A stretch of DNA of 64,000 nucleotides from Atriophallophorus winterbourni (lineage: Eukaryota; Platyhelminthes; Trematoda; Plagiorchiida; Microphallidae), in contig JACCGJ010000596.1 of assembly GCA_013407085.1 (NCBI GenBank), positions 1 through 64,000 on the forward strand. Reading direction: 5' to 3'. The notes below the pieces were generated by a model. The model did no database searches. It was not told where the DNA came from and saw nothing but the letters and a program-made list of their open reading frames with translations. Shown in pieces: positions 36,501 to 51,500 of the stretch (positions are counted from its first letter, which is position 1; every line of letters begins with the position of its first letter). Both the position numbers and the translations under genes were made by a program.

Positions 36501-39500
36501 TAAAACACTGTTGGATTAAGCGATTGGTTTGAGCCCATCAACGTGTTAGGTTCGTCTTGTCAGCCTAATTCAAAAGTGTCTTACAAGTTTAAACTGTGTT
36601 GACCACTTATTAGCTGTAGAGGAGAATATGTGTAGCTCAGGATGAGAATATTGTTCAGATGGTGTTCGCCGAGCTTATATAGTTGTTGTTGGACGTTTCG
36701 TCATCAAGCTAGATGATATCATCAGCCGAACTTCTTTCGAAGTGACTTCGAAAGACGTTTTGCTGATGATATCATCTAGCTTCACCACGAAACGGCCAAC
36801 AACAACTACACAAGCTCGGCGAACACCATCTGAACAACACTTATTTGCTGTTTGAAGTCACAAGGATCACGATCGTACTGTCCATACCTAATGTGTGCAA
36901 ACAGCGCGAAACGGGTTGTGTGATGTGTCCGGAAAATCCATGCAAATGTGTATCTTTTTTCATGATCATGTTATTAACCCCATCCACATTTGTGTTGACA
37001 CATGCGATTGGCCGTGCCACCCCAATCCAACAGTGGCTTTCAAGTTCAAAATTTGATTTAGTTCCCGTTTTATATTGATGATGTCATTACGTATGGTGAT
37101 TACAGACACAAATTCAATCCTTTACTATCGCAATAAATCGCGAATATTTATATGAGCTTTTGACGGATCCAATCTTTCAGAGGTCGATAGCTTAAATCTT
37201 AAACTCAACTTGCAAATAGTTACACTCGGGCGACGTTGTCCGATAGCGCTTACTCACTTCTATCTTCGGATCATGTGACCTTTGTTGGATTTTGCGAATG
37301 CATTTGCCGTTTGTTTAGATTTTCAAAATCATTGATTTCACCGCTTGCCAGCATAATTATGCTGCACACTCATTCGATGTTTTGCAGATTTGCGTATAAC
37401 TTCGCTTACCAAATGGAAACATGAATTTGGGACAATTTAAAATATTGTGTTACGGTTGAATATATAGCATGCGATGCATAAATTTCCAGCGCATCAAAAT
37501 TGACACCGATTTAAATATTCAGGTTTTCATTAAATTTCCGATAACTTTTCGCTCGGTTTCCTGCCTGAAAAATCGATTCGTTTCAAAAACCAGAGCAAAA
37601 GGCTTTCGGGCTTGTTTCCCTACTTTTCTCCTCGAATTTCGTGTAAACATTTGCATGCTGCTACTTTTCCCAAGCAATTTAAATCCCATCAAGTGTTTCT
37701 GGCGTCAACAGGAGTTAGGGTGTTTCAATATGGTATTTTACAATTTATTGGAAAATCGCGTCCGTATTAAACGCGAGGGGACAACAACAAATTGCCTCTT
37801 TGGTTGTTATTGATTTATCAAACAGTAACTTTCGTTCTGAAAACTATGAGTATGACCCAGGTGCCACGTCAGGTAATTGTACAATTCATGGTTAAAGCGA
37901 CATTTTTACCTAGCCCATAATGTTGTTTCATGTTCTTTCACCACAGGGTCGGATATTTTCAGCGCCGTTTCACGAAGTTAAATTTGCCGATTTCTGGCTG
38001 GCCGATCAGCTGAATAGTTTGAGTTTCTTGTTTCCGGAAATAGCGTATTTTCTCTGTTTTTACTCATCACAAATCGACTGGTCAAACGGTTTCGCCTATA
38101 CGCCAGCAATCAACGGAACGTGGCCAGCTTGCGCCCAGAGTACCAACCCAACTATCGGTGAGTTCCATTTCCCACGATGAATATCCTGTGGATAAATGAA
38201 AGTATTTAACCATCACTCCCATAGTTTTTAGTTTATGGCTAAACGCGCCATAAGTTAATCGGGTTATTGAATATGGTATTATGCTTAATTCTGTTTGCTA
38301 TACGGTAACTAACACAATCCTATATGTATTACATAATGTAAATATTACAATCTCAATGTATTACGTGATATATCTTACTAACAGTTCTGTCGACGTGAAT
38401 GGACCATCTGCTCTTGATATCTAGTGGCCATTTTTAAGTTCTAAGTTGTTGTTATCCACCCGAGCTCCATGTGAAGACTATTCGTTAGCTTTTTTCATCT
38501 GTATCTTGGCACCAATATTGGGGAAAGGTCTAAGGTTCTAAAGTTCTAAGTGAGACATACTCGGGATAAGTGTGAGATGCTTTTAAAACTTGTATGAATG
38601 CTGGTTAGCTTTATATACATATGCAAACTTAATAATCTACATGAGTTCGGACAATCTTGCAATGTCTCTACCAATATACATTCTATGGTGATGGACTTTG
38701 CCGAGTTTCTGGATTGCTTATCTTACATACGGGCGCACAATACCGAAACATTTCGAAAATGGCAACTATTCGATTATTCTGGCCGCAATACATTCAGCTA
38801 TCGGTGTATGCATGCGTTGTTGAACAGTATGAGTGGGTTTAACTATAATGTGATTTGTATATCTCGTGTCCAGGTTGGCATCGAGCTGTACAATGAAAAG
38901 CGCATCAGTTTTTGCTAGTCTAGACTATTCAATTCACTTATTCCGAAAGACATATAAGTGTAGAAAAAATGAATACGGAGAATTTTATTCCATTGATGCT
39001 ACTGAATAAACAATTTTCCGATAAGCCTAAGGGTTCATGATTGTGTTTGGCTTCTATCACAAACCTGAGAGACAAAAACGGGTCGATGGTGATTTGTATG
39101 CTTGCTGGTTTCATAAACAATTCAGCATTTCTTCTCTAGTCTAACCATTGGTTGTATGCGCCCATATATCCTTCCTTTTCTGTTAGTCCTACAATTGCTA
39201 TTCGCTCGGCACGACTTATTCCTTCAGGATGCTTCTAGTAATGTTGATCGTGATGATTCCGTTTTGGCAGCTCCACGACATTGATCATTCGCACTGAAAA
39301 TACCTGGAATACCTTTGTGAAATGGCCATCAGCACAAACGATTAAGTTGTGAATGGACTTCGTGTTACGGAGCACATGGTTTTATTCTATGTGAATTGAA
39401 CATATGGTGTTCATAAGGCTGGTCAGCTGTTTGTCTAAGACTAGCTTTAATCGAAATTTATCGATTCTGATCCAAAATGTTTGCTTTGGGTTATATGATC

Positions 39501-42500
39501 TTGACAATCACTTTACTGTTGAATACGCTGTGTCTCATGTCCCGAAAATTGACTGCGTTTCGGTAAATTTCGTCTTACGTATAGAATCGCAACTGTGGAA
39601 TCAGGCAAAGCGCCACAGGTTCATTGAATACATATGGGCATGGGCACACTTGGGCTGCTCACACTTAAAGATAAATTCAGGAAAACTTTAACGAAAATGA
39701 TGCTACAAATAATTCTCAATTGCAGCCAACCCATCATTGCGTTAGATATTCCATCTAAAATGCGAATGATCATTCTATAATTAAATTAGATTTTGAAGCA
39801 GTTAGCCTCGTCGCTTTAAAGTTATGCGAAATTTCGCTTCACCTATTCACATACACGTTTATTCGATTCTTTGACCCCATACCTTGATAATACTGATGCA
39901 AATTCAGGCGTCCTTAGTTGCGGAATTATCAAAGTCAAATTAGTGCATTCTTTTAGGGTCCGATCAGCATTCAACTGTGCGACAAGAGAACCAAACGTCC
40001 TGTTTGTGATCTAGACTGCGTTGAGTAGCGTGACTGTCCGCATTTGACATGTTTCTGTATGATAAGCTTGATCAGATTAAACTAATTTTCTTAGGGGAAC
40101 CTTCTTCATGACTGAATGTTGTGTGACGTAGTACATTGCGTTCGACCATAGTGAACACATTCGGGTAGCGGCCAACATTCAACGGTCAAGTCTGGTCAAT
40201 TTAATTATTGGTTAACCTGGATTACTATTATGACGTGCCAAATGACCTTTAAAAGTTATAAAAACGTGATCTATTAAAATGATTGCATTAAAGGCAAGGT
40301 CGTTTAGTAGATGAAATTAACAGTATGATCATTCATTGATCCGATTTCAACAAAATATTTCTGTTTCAGCACTGACTAAAGGAATTTTCGTCATCTCGTA
40401 CACACCGCAAACAAATCTGTCGAGTATTCAAAAATTTAGCTACAAAAGCTTATGCTTTGCAACACCACAGGGTTATGGTGGGAATGAAAATGTGAAAAAT
40501 AATCGCATTTAACTAGTATATCACGAATGCTGTCCTTTTGAGTATGTAGATCCAATTTCGCCCTAAGAATCGCTGTAAACAGAGAGTCCGTCATGAGTTA
40601 TAGGTAGGGAATTCCGGAAATATAGAGCTTATAAAATGAAAGGCACCCACAATCAATACGTAAACTTGGGATGTCGATGGAAAAAGTATGTCCACTTGTT
40701 ACTTTCTCACTACAATCTTGAAACTAATGTGTTAGTGGGTATCTTACGGCAGACACAATTTCATAGGTAAAAATATTATCACGCCGGATACTCCTTCGAT
40801 TAAAGTCGCAAAGAGCATGCCTTCGCAGTCTTTCATTGTACGGAATATTACGAAGACCATCACTAACTTGGTCGCTGTGTGATAAATGTTATCGGAGGGA
40901 AGTATTTTTCCGCAACCAGGAAGCCTAGACCCCTATCGTATATTCCATCGTTAGACGAAGATAGACGTTCTTTATTCTTGGTAACATTACTGGTAAAAAT
41001 GTCAGAAATATTCTTGGAAATATCCCCAAATGTGTTGGACTTTCTAAAATCATATTTGCATTGAACTGTTCTATTTAGCTTTTCAGTAATTCACACTCCA
41101 AGGTCAGTTTCATGAAAAGCGTTTTGATCCTAATCGATATGTCCAAGGAAAATTCTTGCCAAGCATCGTAGCATATCGATTGGGAACCGAAAGCTGATAG
41201 CTAATATTCGGAAGTGTCACATAGATATCTGTTGCGCGGTGACTTGTAACACGCGCTAACTCGAGAATTTTGTCTCAATGTTTGTATGGCAGCGATCGTT
41301 TACTTGATATACGTATAAAAGTTGAACAAATCGTACTCTCATGTTTGCGTCCATGTGCTTCAGATGAGAAGCAAAAGTAATTACCATTATGACGCGGAGA
41401 GAGGAAATTTCGACCGGAAATATATGATTGCGTAAATTTGTTTTTCCAGGTGTTTGAGTGTGTTTGAAAAAGGAAGCACCAAGGGATTTCAGTAAACCGG
41501 GGCTAACACAGTATTATTCAACATACAAGATCGTAACGTTTGTTTGAAGATCATTTTGATTTGGTAAGGAAACAATGTCTGGTGGTAAACTGTTCCCTAT
41601 AAAGCATACACGGACTGCGTAAAAGTTACGGCGACAGTTTTATCGGGAATGTGGGATTTGAAGAGTCCGGTTGTGACTGCGGGTCGGAAGATTGGAACCA
41701 ATTTTAAAAGAGGTGTCTCAGTGGGTGCGACCTCGTATGGATTATTCGGCATGTCAGGATTTGGTCAGCTCTTATGCGCTTGCGCTCGAGAGTGCACAAT
41801 CCGAATCTAGTCAATCGCTGCTCAAAGGGTAGATTATGCAATTCTGTAACCATTTTAGTTGCCTTATGATAAATCCTTTCGAGTAGCAAGATGTATTTTT
41901 TCATCCACGGTATTCAAGCTTGTGCTGTATTGTCCACAACTGGATACATGCATTTATTGAGTACTTTTAACAATGAGTGTGGTGGGAAACGTCCGAAAAT
42001 TCATCTTGTAAGCCCAGTATGCTGCATCCAGGCTTATAGACGGCCTCGCATTGCAGACTGTTTTCCAAATTTCCGCACACCCAGATACTCAAACGTATGA
42101 CTGCCAAGTACGCATGAGAACGAGAAGGGCTTCCTAACTTGAAGCATTTTGCACTTGCTGAAGTTGAAGGAGAGTTTGTATTGGATTGACTACCGGTGAA
42201 GCTTATTTAGGTGTGTTTCTAAAACTAGTCAATCCTCAACAGAGTTGACCTTTATCCAAATTTTCGCAACATCAGCGAAAAGAACATCGTACTAATTCCA
42301 GTAAATCATTTACGAATATTAGGAGCAGTATTGGACCAAGTACTGAACCTTATGGGACATCGCTCGTGGCGTCAATAGTTCGGGAATTTCCGTCTTGCGT
42401 TCAGACAGCAAACATGAACCATGTTAGTAGATTTCCAGTGACACCAACGTCGTGCAGCTTTTGAAGTAGTAAGGAAAGATCAAGTTGATCTAAAGCTTTT

Positions 42501-45500
42501 GATATATCTAAATAACCGGCATGTACGCAACGCTCTTCGTCCAACGCTTGCCTTCAATCGTTTAGAGTTGTGCGCAAGTTAGATAAGCATGGACATGTTT
42601 TTCTAAACCCATGTTGTGCCCGAGAAAGAATTTCATGGCTCTCGACGTGCCTGATAACACTTTCACAAACCATGTGTTCCAATACTTTAGAAACCACTGA
42701 AAGTAGCTACACAAGGCGGTACATGGCCGGATTGGAATAACTGCCACCTTTATAGATTGGTGTAATAACTCCGGTTAAAGACACGGGCTTTCACCATCAT
42801 TTCTTGAACCTCGGATCATTCACCCATTTAACTCCATGCTATAAAATAATCGATCGATGGACTCGATTTTCCGAAAAATACTTACCACTGATTCTGATTG
42901 TTGTTCGATATTTTCATTTCATTTCACCAAAGGTCCCTAATTTACTTTTATTAAGCCACCATTGATGCTGATTCTCATTTTCATTTAGGAGAAATATGCT
43001 ATGGTGCATTCAATAAGCACTCATCGCTCGCTTCAGTTTACGGGTTTTCAGACAAATTTTTCACAAATTTCCTTTACAATTATAATAGTTTTCATAAAAC
43101 GACAACGACTTGATCAATTATTGGTTTAGTTACAGGTTCTCATGAGCTTGATAAACCATAATGCAATAGTTGCTGTTTCGGACAGAACACTTGGGAGTAA
43201 AACCTGTAGTAGTCATTCGTTGTTCTTTCATTCACAATTTTGACAGTATTTTTGGATTATATTCCATTCTTTCCAACATGCGTTGCTGGTACTGTTGTTT
43301 GTCTTGCTGAACGAGGGTGGTCACTCTGTTCAGTAGTATGCAAAATTGAAACCAAGTTTTAGGAGTAGCAAGATCACAATGAATTGTCCAGGTTCGTCTT
43401 TTCAGTGAAATCAATTTTCTGGTTCTACTGCGAACAGTGAATCGGACGGTGCGGACAACTTTGCTGGGAATAAATCGAGAGTTCGATTGGATTTGCATTT
43501 GAAGATTGTTCAACAATGATTTGTATTGTGTATTTGAGTCACTGAAATTAAGTTGTACCTCGTTTAGTTCACAGAGTGCCTCTCTGAGTTTCCAAAAGTC
43601 GACTTTAAGGATGACCTTCGTCTCGTCGCTGTGTCTCAAAGCACTGCAGATCTAATCGAACACGAGCATCACTTGGTCACTCCGCCCCAATGGAGCTTCG
43701 TAGGTGATCGATTAGATAGCCATTGTGTTCGAAGTCAAAACAAGGTCTTGAATAAATGGTTGATCTGTTCCTTTCATTCGTGTGTGGTTGAAGACGTGGT
43801 TGTACAAAGTACTAGGTCGAATACTTCGTGAAGTTTGTGCTTCGATGAGTTCGTTGGATGCTGGCCTCTTCAATATAGCCGCAGAAGTTTAAAGCCCCCG
43901 ATGATTAGCATTTGAGCGTGCTGTCGAGCGTTGAGGCATATAGTTGTGTTCTGCGGCCGATGTTGGTGAGCGGTATATGACACTGATTGTACAGCTGTCA
44001 CCAGATTCCAGCTCAAATTAGCATCACAGTGTGTCAGTGAGTGAAAGGTCAGTATCTGAGATGCTGTTTATCTTGGGTCGCTTGTGTCAATATAACGTAA
44101 CACCACCTCCAACACCACCACGGTCACGGCGTAGGAGAGTAGAAAGTTCACTGTCAGTCATACTCGATTAATACCAGGTTTGATTCACAGCAATAAGATC
44201 AGGGGAATTGTCTACACAGATATTAATCAGTTCCCCCAACTTGTTGACTAAACATTGCGCATTTGTATAAACACATTTGATCGACACTGCTTTATGAAAT
44301 GATGAATCATGTGGTATGTGATAAGGCGTTAAGCGGTGTGATGCTTGATCTCTCTGAATAGTCAGTGCCTGGGATGATAAAACAAGTGAGTTTTTCTTGG
44401 TCGCCGACCGCTTGAATCGAAAATTAGGTTTCGGTGGTCCGACTCGATTTAAGCCGAACCTACGGCGTTTTTTAATGTATTGATGTAAACGCTGCTATTC
44501 ACTGTCTCCAGGCGAGGGAGTGTTTTCAATTATGACATTGGGTTTGGGTAGGCTAAGTCTAACATTCTTTTTTTCCATTCTGACCTTACTATTTCGGCTT
44601 ACTCTGTTACCTGTGCATCACTGTACGTTAGATTTTCGTTTGCCATTGATAACAACATCACATAATCGTTAACTTGATTGATTGCAACTTGAATGTGTGA
44701 TAAGTTTGATATCGGCTGACACCTGTATCTTCTCGGATATTTCGTCAACGCAGCGGAACTATGCGGGTGGTGCAACACTAAAAAGTGAAAGTCACGTGTT
44801 TATACATGTCATAAAAAATATATTCCGTGGCTTGAGGAGAGAACACACACAAAGAATTAATCATAAGGCTATAAACCTCTGACGTTCTTGTGGCGCAAGC
44901 ATGTGATTTTCATCTGACTGTTATTTCAGTGCCCCAACCGAAAGTGAAAGCGCCAAAACTCAGCTGTTTAAGGTGGTGTATAATGTGGGTTGTTATGAGT
45001 AGTGGCGCTTCATTTGGCTGTCTTAGTGATATCGTTTTGCTCATCGGTACTCGTCGTAGTGGTGGACAGGCGTGAATGGATGAAGGCATTGCCATTTAAA
45101 TTAAATAGTTGTGTGTTTGATTAATCTCGGATGATTTCAAGTGTCGTTTTAAGAAAACCTTTTTATTGTACATGGTAGTGAAAGTAACAAGAAAGCTGTC
45201 GTACTGATTTTACTTTACTCCTCATAAATTAATTGATTGTGTTTGATATGACTTGTGGCACAACATCCTAGTCTGTCGGTGCATTACTCTTTTGTAGGTT
45301 ACATAGATTTTCACTTCCCGCCCTTGCTTATTAATTGAGAATTTTATGGCATGATGTTTGTATGGCAGTTAATAAATTGGCAATCGATACAGGTGAAATG
45401 TTGTCCATGATAGGTTGTTATTATCGGAAATAGTGCTCAGCAATATAAAGCAATGTGTTTCGCAAGTCCTAAAACTGGTCTGAGGGTATATTGCAGACTC

Positions 45501-48500
45501 ACCGTGTTCTACCATTCTGAAGTACCACCAATTGTATCGGTTAGTGATTCTGGTTGTTGCTACTGTTTCCCACACATACTTATTTACTCTTGTGATATTT
45601 GGTTATGTAATTGATGAAATTAAGATCAGTTGATACGAAAACTAAATAGTTTTTGTGTGTACTTACCTACCCATATTCATTAATCCGTCGCGCTGATACT
45701 GGACGTTAACGTGGTGCGATGATTTGTGTATCTTCATGACCCATTGGTGGTGGTCTTCGGGAACCTGCATAGTCATTCATACCAGTGGATAGGGATCAGA
45801 CGAACGCGGTCTCAACCCAACCGGCTGACTTGTGTGGTCAAGCTTTTTAGCCAAAGGCAAGCATGGTCCAAGCATGGGCGTCCTGGTTGTATCCCAGCAA
45901 TCATACAACCATGGCTACTAGCATATCCATTACAATATTTATAAGCGAATCATGTAAGCCCGTAGGAAAAAACGGAAGGAAGTTTGTTCCTCGTTCAGAT
46001 TACCAACAGCGCAGAATTATTTGCCTGTTGTGGGACTCAAAACCACGTCCCTCCGCACGAGCACCTACTACCCCCGCGCTACTGAATTATCGTCCTAATT
46101 CTAATCGTTGATTCCATTCCAATCTCAAACACAAATCTGGTAAGATGCCACGTAGGAAGGATGCCAAGTAAGGAAACGATACGGCTATTTTATGTGGAAA
46201 AGGTTTTGTTGCCATTTTAATAAACGTGCAAAGCAATTAACTATAGCTCAGTAAAAGTGCAGTGTATGACACATTGGTTGATGTGGACCGCCGTCATCCT
46301 AGAGGTATCTTATGTTGCCCATGATGCCTGTGAGTCTGCCAGGTCTTTTCTAATTCATTTACATCCCAGGGTCAGTCAACCGCTTCGTTTGTTTCTTACT
46401 GTTTCAACAAGCCAACCTAAAAATGTACGTTTCGCATTTGCAGCTCAAGGTTGTCAATGCACAGGAATATTATTTGGTCTTGTCCCCGTATTAAGAGCTC
46501 TACCGGCATGGTTCCGATTCGCTCAATGTCTTCGACGGTATCGCGACATGAAAGAGAAGAAACTGGTCCCACACGTAATAAACGCCGGTAAATATTCAAC
46601 GACATTTTTGACTGCCGCTACCTCTGCCTGGTTCGAAGTAGATCCCGGTATGTTATTGCGGATTATTGCCTTGTTTGAACGTGTTGTTTCACTTTGTTCT
46701 TTCATGAAAAATCTAATGATGATGCCACCAGCAACGGTTAACAAAATTTATTTGATGTAGATGCTTTTAAATTATAAAAAATGCAAAGGTATTCTTTGAA
46801 ATGAATACAACGATCGCGCAGAACAGTGAAATTAAACTACACAGGTGACCTTATCCATCAATCCTACATTCGTCTCATGTTGATAGTATTTATTTTTACT
46901 AGCAAATACATCTTACTGATTTTGAATCAAGGTTAATCTTACTAGCCTTATCCAACCGTGTGTTACAGGTTCAAGCTTTGATTAGTCTTATTCCTATTTA
47001 ACTTAATCCATGCGAAACCACACATATGTACATTGGTGGGAAGCTTACTTTGCATTTTGTAATTTTGACTCAAGAACTAAGATTATGCACCAGATTGTAG
47101 ATGTCGCTGGATAACGCTCTGTGTACTTTACGTGCAGTTTGGCTTCCTTCGGCTTTCTGTTTATCACAATGTTTGCTTAACTAATCAACACGAAGCATCG
47201 CTAAACATTTCACGCATTTCATGTACGAACCTTGATTGTCGTAACTAGGTTGCGCATACCGACTAAATTCTACCACACTGATCATTCAATACAATTCAAT
47301 TTTAATGCTCTAAATAGCATATAGCTTTACAAAACACCACTCATGATGAACATTTATATCCGCGGTTACACATTCTTCAGCCACATATTTGAGTTCTGAC
47401 GATGCGTTTATTTACTAGATACACACATAACGTTTTACACAGGTATATGCTGAAGATTTTCTAAAGCTAAATCATTACGGTAACGGCACCTGTTCAGGGG
47501 ATATCAAATATGTGAACTCTACTTGAACTTTAAGCATCGTGAATGCCGGGGATGACCTTGTAAATAACACAAGACAAATATTTGGCGTAGTCTTTGTGTT
47601 ATTAAGCAATACACGTTCCTGTTATCTACGCGGCTAATTGTATGTTCGTTCATCTAAGCGTCTAGAGTGCTTAGATTAAAATGCCTTTGTCATGTGGTGA
47701 GGTCGATCAATAAATCGAATTCCGAAAGAACGCGTCTCTGGCCACCACTATGTGAAGCTAGACCGCATTGTTCATCGAATTTATGTTTATGCTAGCGAGT
47801 TAAATACAAATTTGAACTCTATTCGAGGTTTTGTTTAGCGCTAGGGGGTTAGTTCTATGTCAAAGTAATTCCAACTGTCAGTGCGTGTCTTTTTTCCATT
47901 CGATAACTAGCCTCCAGAAACACTGACAGCCTGCTTACTGAGCTTTTATCTGTAAGAGTGCAAGTTCATTGTAAACGTTACACCCTCTAGCTGTAAATAA
48001 TCATATGCTCAATCAGAGATTGAATGATATTATGCTCAGTTAAGTCTAGTATCACTATTATTTACAAATCAATCGTCATTGTCCGCAGACAGCATTTCAT
48101 CAATGGTTGACTGCTGTATGCTCCTAATGGAGTTCCATCCAATGTAAAACAGTAAGTAAGAAGACGCATTCATACGCGATACAGTTCCAGCGATAATCTC
48201 GTGTCGCACACTCGGCTTGGTACTTGCATACCACAGTAATTTTTCCAACAGCGTTTATTTTAAACCAGAATATGCTTATGAATTTTGACCGAGGACATTT
48301 CTATTAATGTACCACATGGTTGGTTTGAACCTCAGGAAATCTTATTTGAAACGTGCACGAGTTTACACCGCGCCACCGCATTGCATGAAGTATGCTAGTT
48401 CCGAGACACCAGTCAGTCACCTTTGCTCCTTCTCCTGTTATTGAATTTCTTTCGCTGGGTCAGAAAACACCGCATTTATGGGTTAGAATTTGGACTTGTT

Positions 48501-51500
48501 TGCCAGACCCTGTAGCACACAACACGAAAATGTTTGTTTGGGCGTTCATGCACAATCACAACAGAATGTCTGAGATGTGCATTCGCTTTTCGCTTTGGTC
48601 ATAGAAGGTATACAAGACTTACGGATAAAGTATGCACTCAACACGGGTCGAAATTTGCGAGCGACATGCGATCTTACTCCCCTTATCGTCGATGTGTTTC
48701 ATTCTACCTATGGACTTATTGCTCCTAACACGAACATGTGAGGACAAAAATGTTTTACACAACAGAAAAAATATATGTCGATAAATTTCACCCACGAACC
48801 ACGAGTATTAGGGGAAATGCTGGTTTTAAATCGATCGATAATCGGCGATATTTCAGGTCTTATTTTGATTCGGAGGGCGAGAACGTGGGTAAGGAATTTC
48901 ACGTGATTTATAATTCACTCGGTAATAGGAATTATGACAATTCATTAGCATCCCGTAAAACTGCGACAAATTTAATCATATATTTCATATTGACTGTCTG
49001 AGTCAGAATCATGCTGTCATTGTGGATTGGTACATTGGGGTTAGCGTAATCGGTAGCTATCAAAACGAAAGAGATTCGAAGTACTCTGACAACTCATGTC
49101 TATGAAGGAGAACAAAATTTCGGCTATCAAAGTAATTCAACCACTTTACAATACTTTCCCGGAAACGTTACGAATACACTGTTAGAAGTGAAGATTTAAG
49201 GATGGAATTCATACCGTCTCTCAAATCAAAAGTTACCTTCGATTCATCCAATAAATAGCGGGCAAGACAAAAGACGAAAGAATTCCTAAATTATTCGGTC
49301 CTCGATCAAGGGACGATATAGTGTCTTCGCGTAGACGATAATCCTAGTTTTCATGCAAACGCAATGCTGAGCTGTGGTTTCATCAATGTACTATTCTTCC
49401 TAATTTATCCTTTAATTACTTGTTGAGCTAGAGTATTTTTGACATGTGAATAATTGAATTTTTAAAATCCTGAAACACATTAAATGCGAGTTTCGAACAT
49501 GAATAAAAGCGTTCTACCATCTATCCGTTCAGGTCCAACTTCCTTGTCATTCTATATCATTGCGAGCATTATCAATTCCTCGTACACCTACGCCTGGGAC
49601 ATCCGGATGGATTGGGGATTGTGCGAATGTGACCCCGCGTACCGATTGTTACGAGAAGAAACGGTGTACCGACACCACGCCTACTATTATGGTGCGATAA
49701 TCGAAGATTTTATACTGAGATTCAGTTGGACTTTCAAGATTGGTTTTATGAGCACTATGGCTTCGTCCACACTATATATTCAGTCGATTCTGCCTACAGC
49801 GGAGGTCATCAGGTAAGGAGTAGTGTATAGTACGTATGATGGATAATAGTTTCTGGTTATAGCAATAAGCGAGCAAGCTCATGTTGTAACTTGAGCATTA
49901 ACGAGTCCTTTTCCGGCAGAAGGGAATTTTACAACCACAATCAATGAGAAACTAATGTGTCAATTGATGTTAATCGTGATGTGTGACAGATGTTATCCTT
50001 AAAATCATTGTTCAGTTGGCAACAAGCATCAATGCTTGAAAGACGTACAATCATGACGGAATTATATTTATAACGAAAAGGATTAGATAGGAGAGTTTAA
50101 TATTCAAAATCGATTATTTATGATTAGATGAACAAATAAGAAACAAGAATAAAATTCAGCTCAGTCGTTTTTCCAAATTTCGAGAAGTAAAAATAATTAC
50201 ATGTAAGAAATAGATTGAGAAATCTGTTCGGAAAATGTATGTTTGGGTAACTTGTTTTGTATGCACTTGTGCATATTGGGATCATTGATAGTTTTCACTA
50301 AGCTGGTTTATTCAAGTAAAAATCCCTCTATTGTTATTTGAAAATCGATTTAATTGGTGATTATATAACTTTTGGTGGTAAAGAATTTCAGATAAGCCAT
50401 ACACGCACTGAATCAAATTTTCGGCGATAGTTTTAGCGGGAATGTGATGATCGAAGGGTGTGATTATGACTGTGTGTGGGGAGATTTGAAACAATTTTAA
50501 ATAATCAAGTTTGTATCAGATCACCTCGAATTGGTCTGCGCTTAACATTTTACAAATGTTTATAATGGCAAGTGATGACAAGCTTTTCAACCTGAACCGG
50601 TTGAGAGCACAAACCAAGGCACGAAATGTGCTAATCCGTGACATGCATTTTGCCGGCGAGACAGCCTTTATTGCTCACTCCCAAGAGAACCTCCAGTCGC
50701 TAATGGACTGTTTTTCGTCGGAATGCAAAGACTTTGGGCTAACAATCAGCATGAGCAAGACCAAAGTCCTTGGTCAAGGGATTGTATCGCCTCCAATCAT
50801 CACGGTTGAAAAATGTCAGCTTGAACCAGTACATCATTTGACATATCTTGGTTCAACCGTTGCCGGTAACCTCTCGCTAGACACGGAGATTGATAAGCTG
50901 ATTGGCAGTGCAGCTGTCATTTTGTCCCGATTGTATTCTCGTGTTTGGAGTATCCGCAACTTGATTGTAAAGACAAAGATGATGGTATACAGCGCGTGCG
51001 TACTAAATGCTTTATTGTAAGGCAATGAAACCTGGACCATCCACGCAAGGCACGAACGGAATGCTTTCCATCTACGAAGCATCCGTCGTAACTTAAGCGT
51101 ATCGTGGATGGACAAAATGACTAATGCTGAAGTGCTTTCAAAATCTGGTCCACAGAGCATGTTCACTCTATTACGACAGCTCCGGCTGCGATGGCTTGGT
51201 CGTGTCCACAGAATGGAAAATGGTCGTATTCCGAAAGATCTACTCTATGGTGAGTTGCAATTAGGAAGTCGACCATTGGACAGAAAGCACTTGCGGTACA
51301 ACGACGTTTGCAAAAGAGATATGAAAGCTCTTGAAATTGACCCGGCGAGTTGGAAAGAACTTGCTCTTGACTGCTCACATTGGAGGCGAAGAGTAGAAGA
51401 AGTGTAAGCAGTATGTCAACACACGCATGTGGAATACATTTGCATAACAATATATTAAGCATGAGATTTCGATTTACCGAGCAGAACACCCCCGTTGAAA

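Noticed and set aside
36760..36775. CTGATGA as a possible hammerhead core
   Set aside because: It lies in the arm of the foldback element and is followed by no GAAA or second stem of the ribozyme type.
40879..41064. 61-codon frame also present at 63084-63269
   Set aside because: Its repetition is explained by the segmental duplication; no domain or start context supports a gene.
46257..46443. Upstream part of the frame overlapping XPR1 exon 11
   Set aside because: Intron sequence; the TTTGCAG acceptor at 46443 matches the required phase, and upstream codons do not resemble XPR1.
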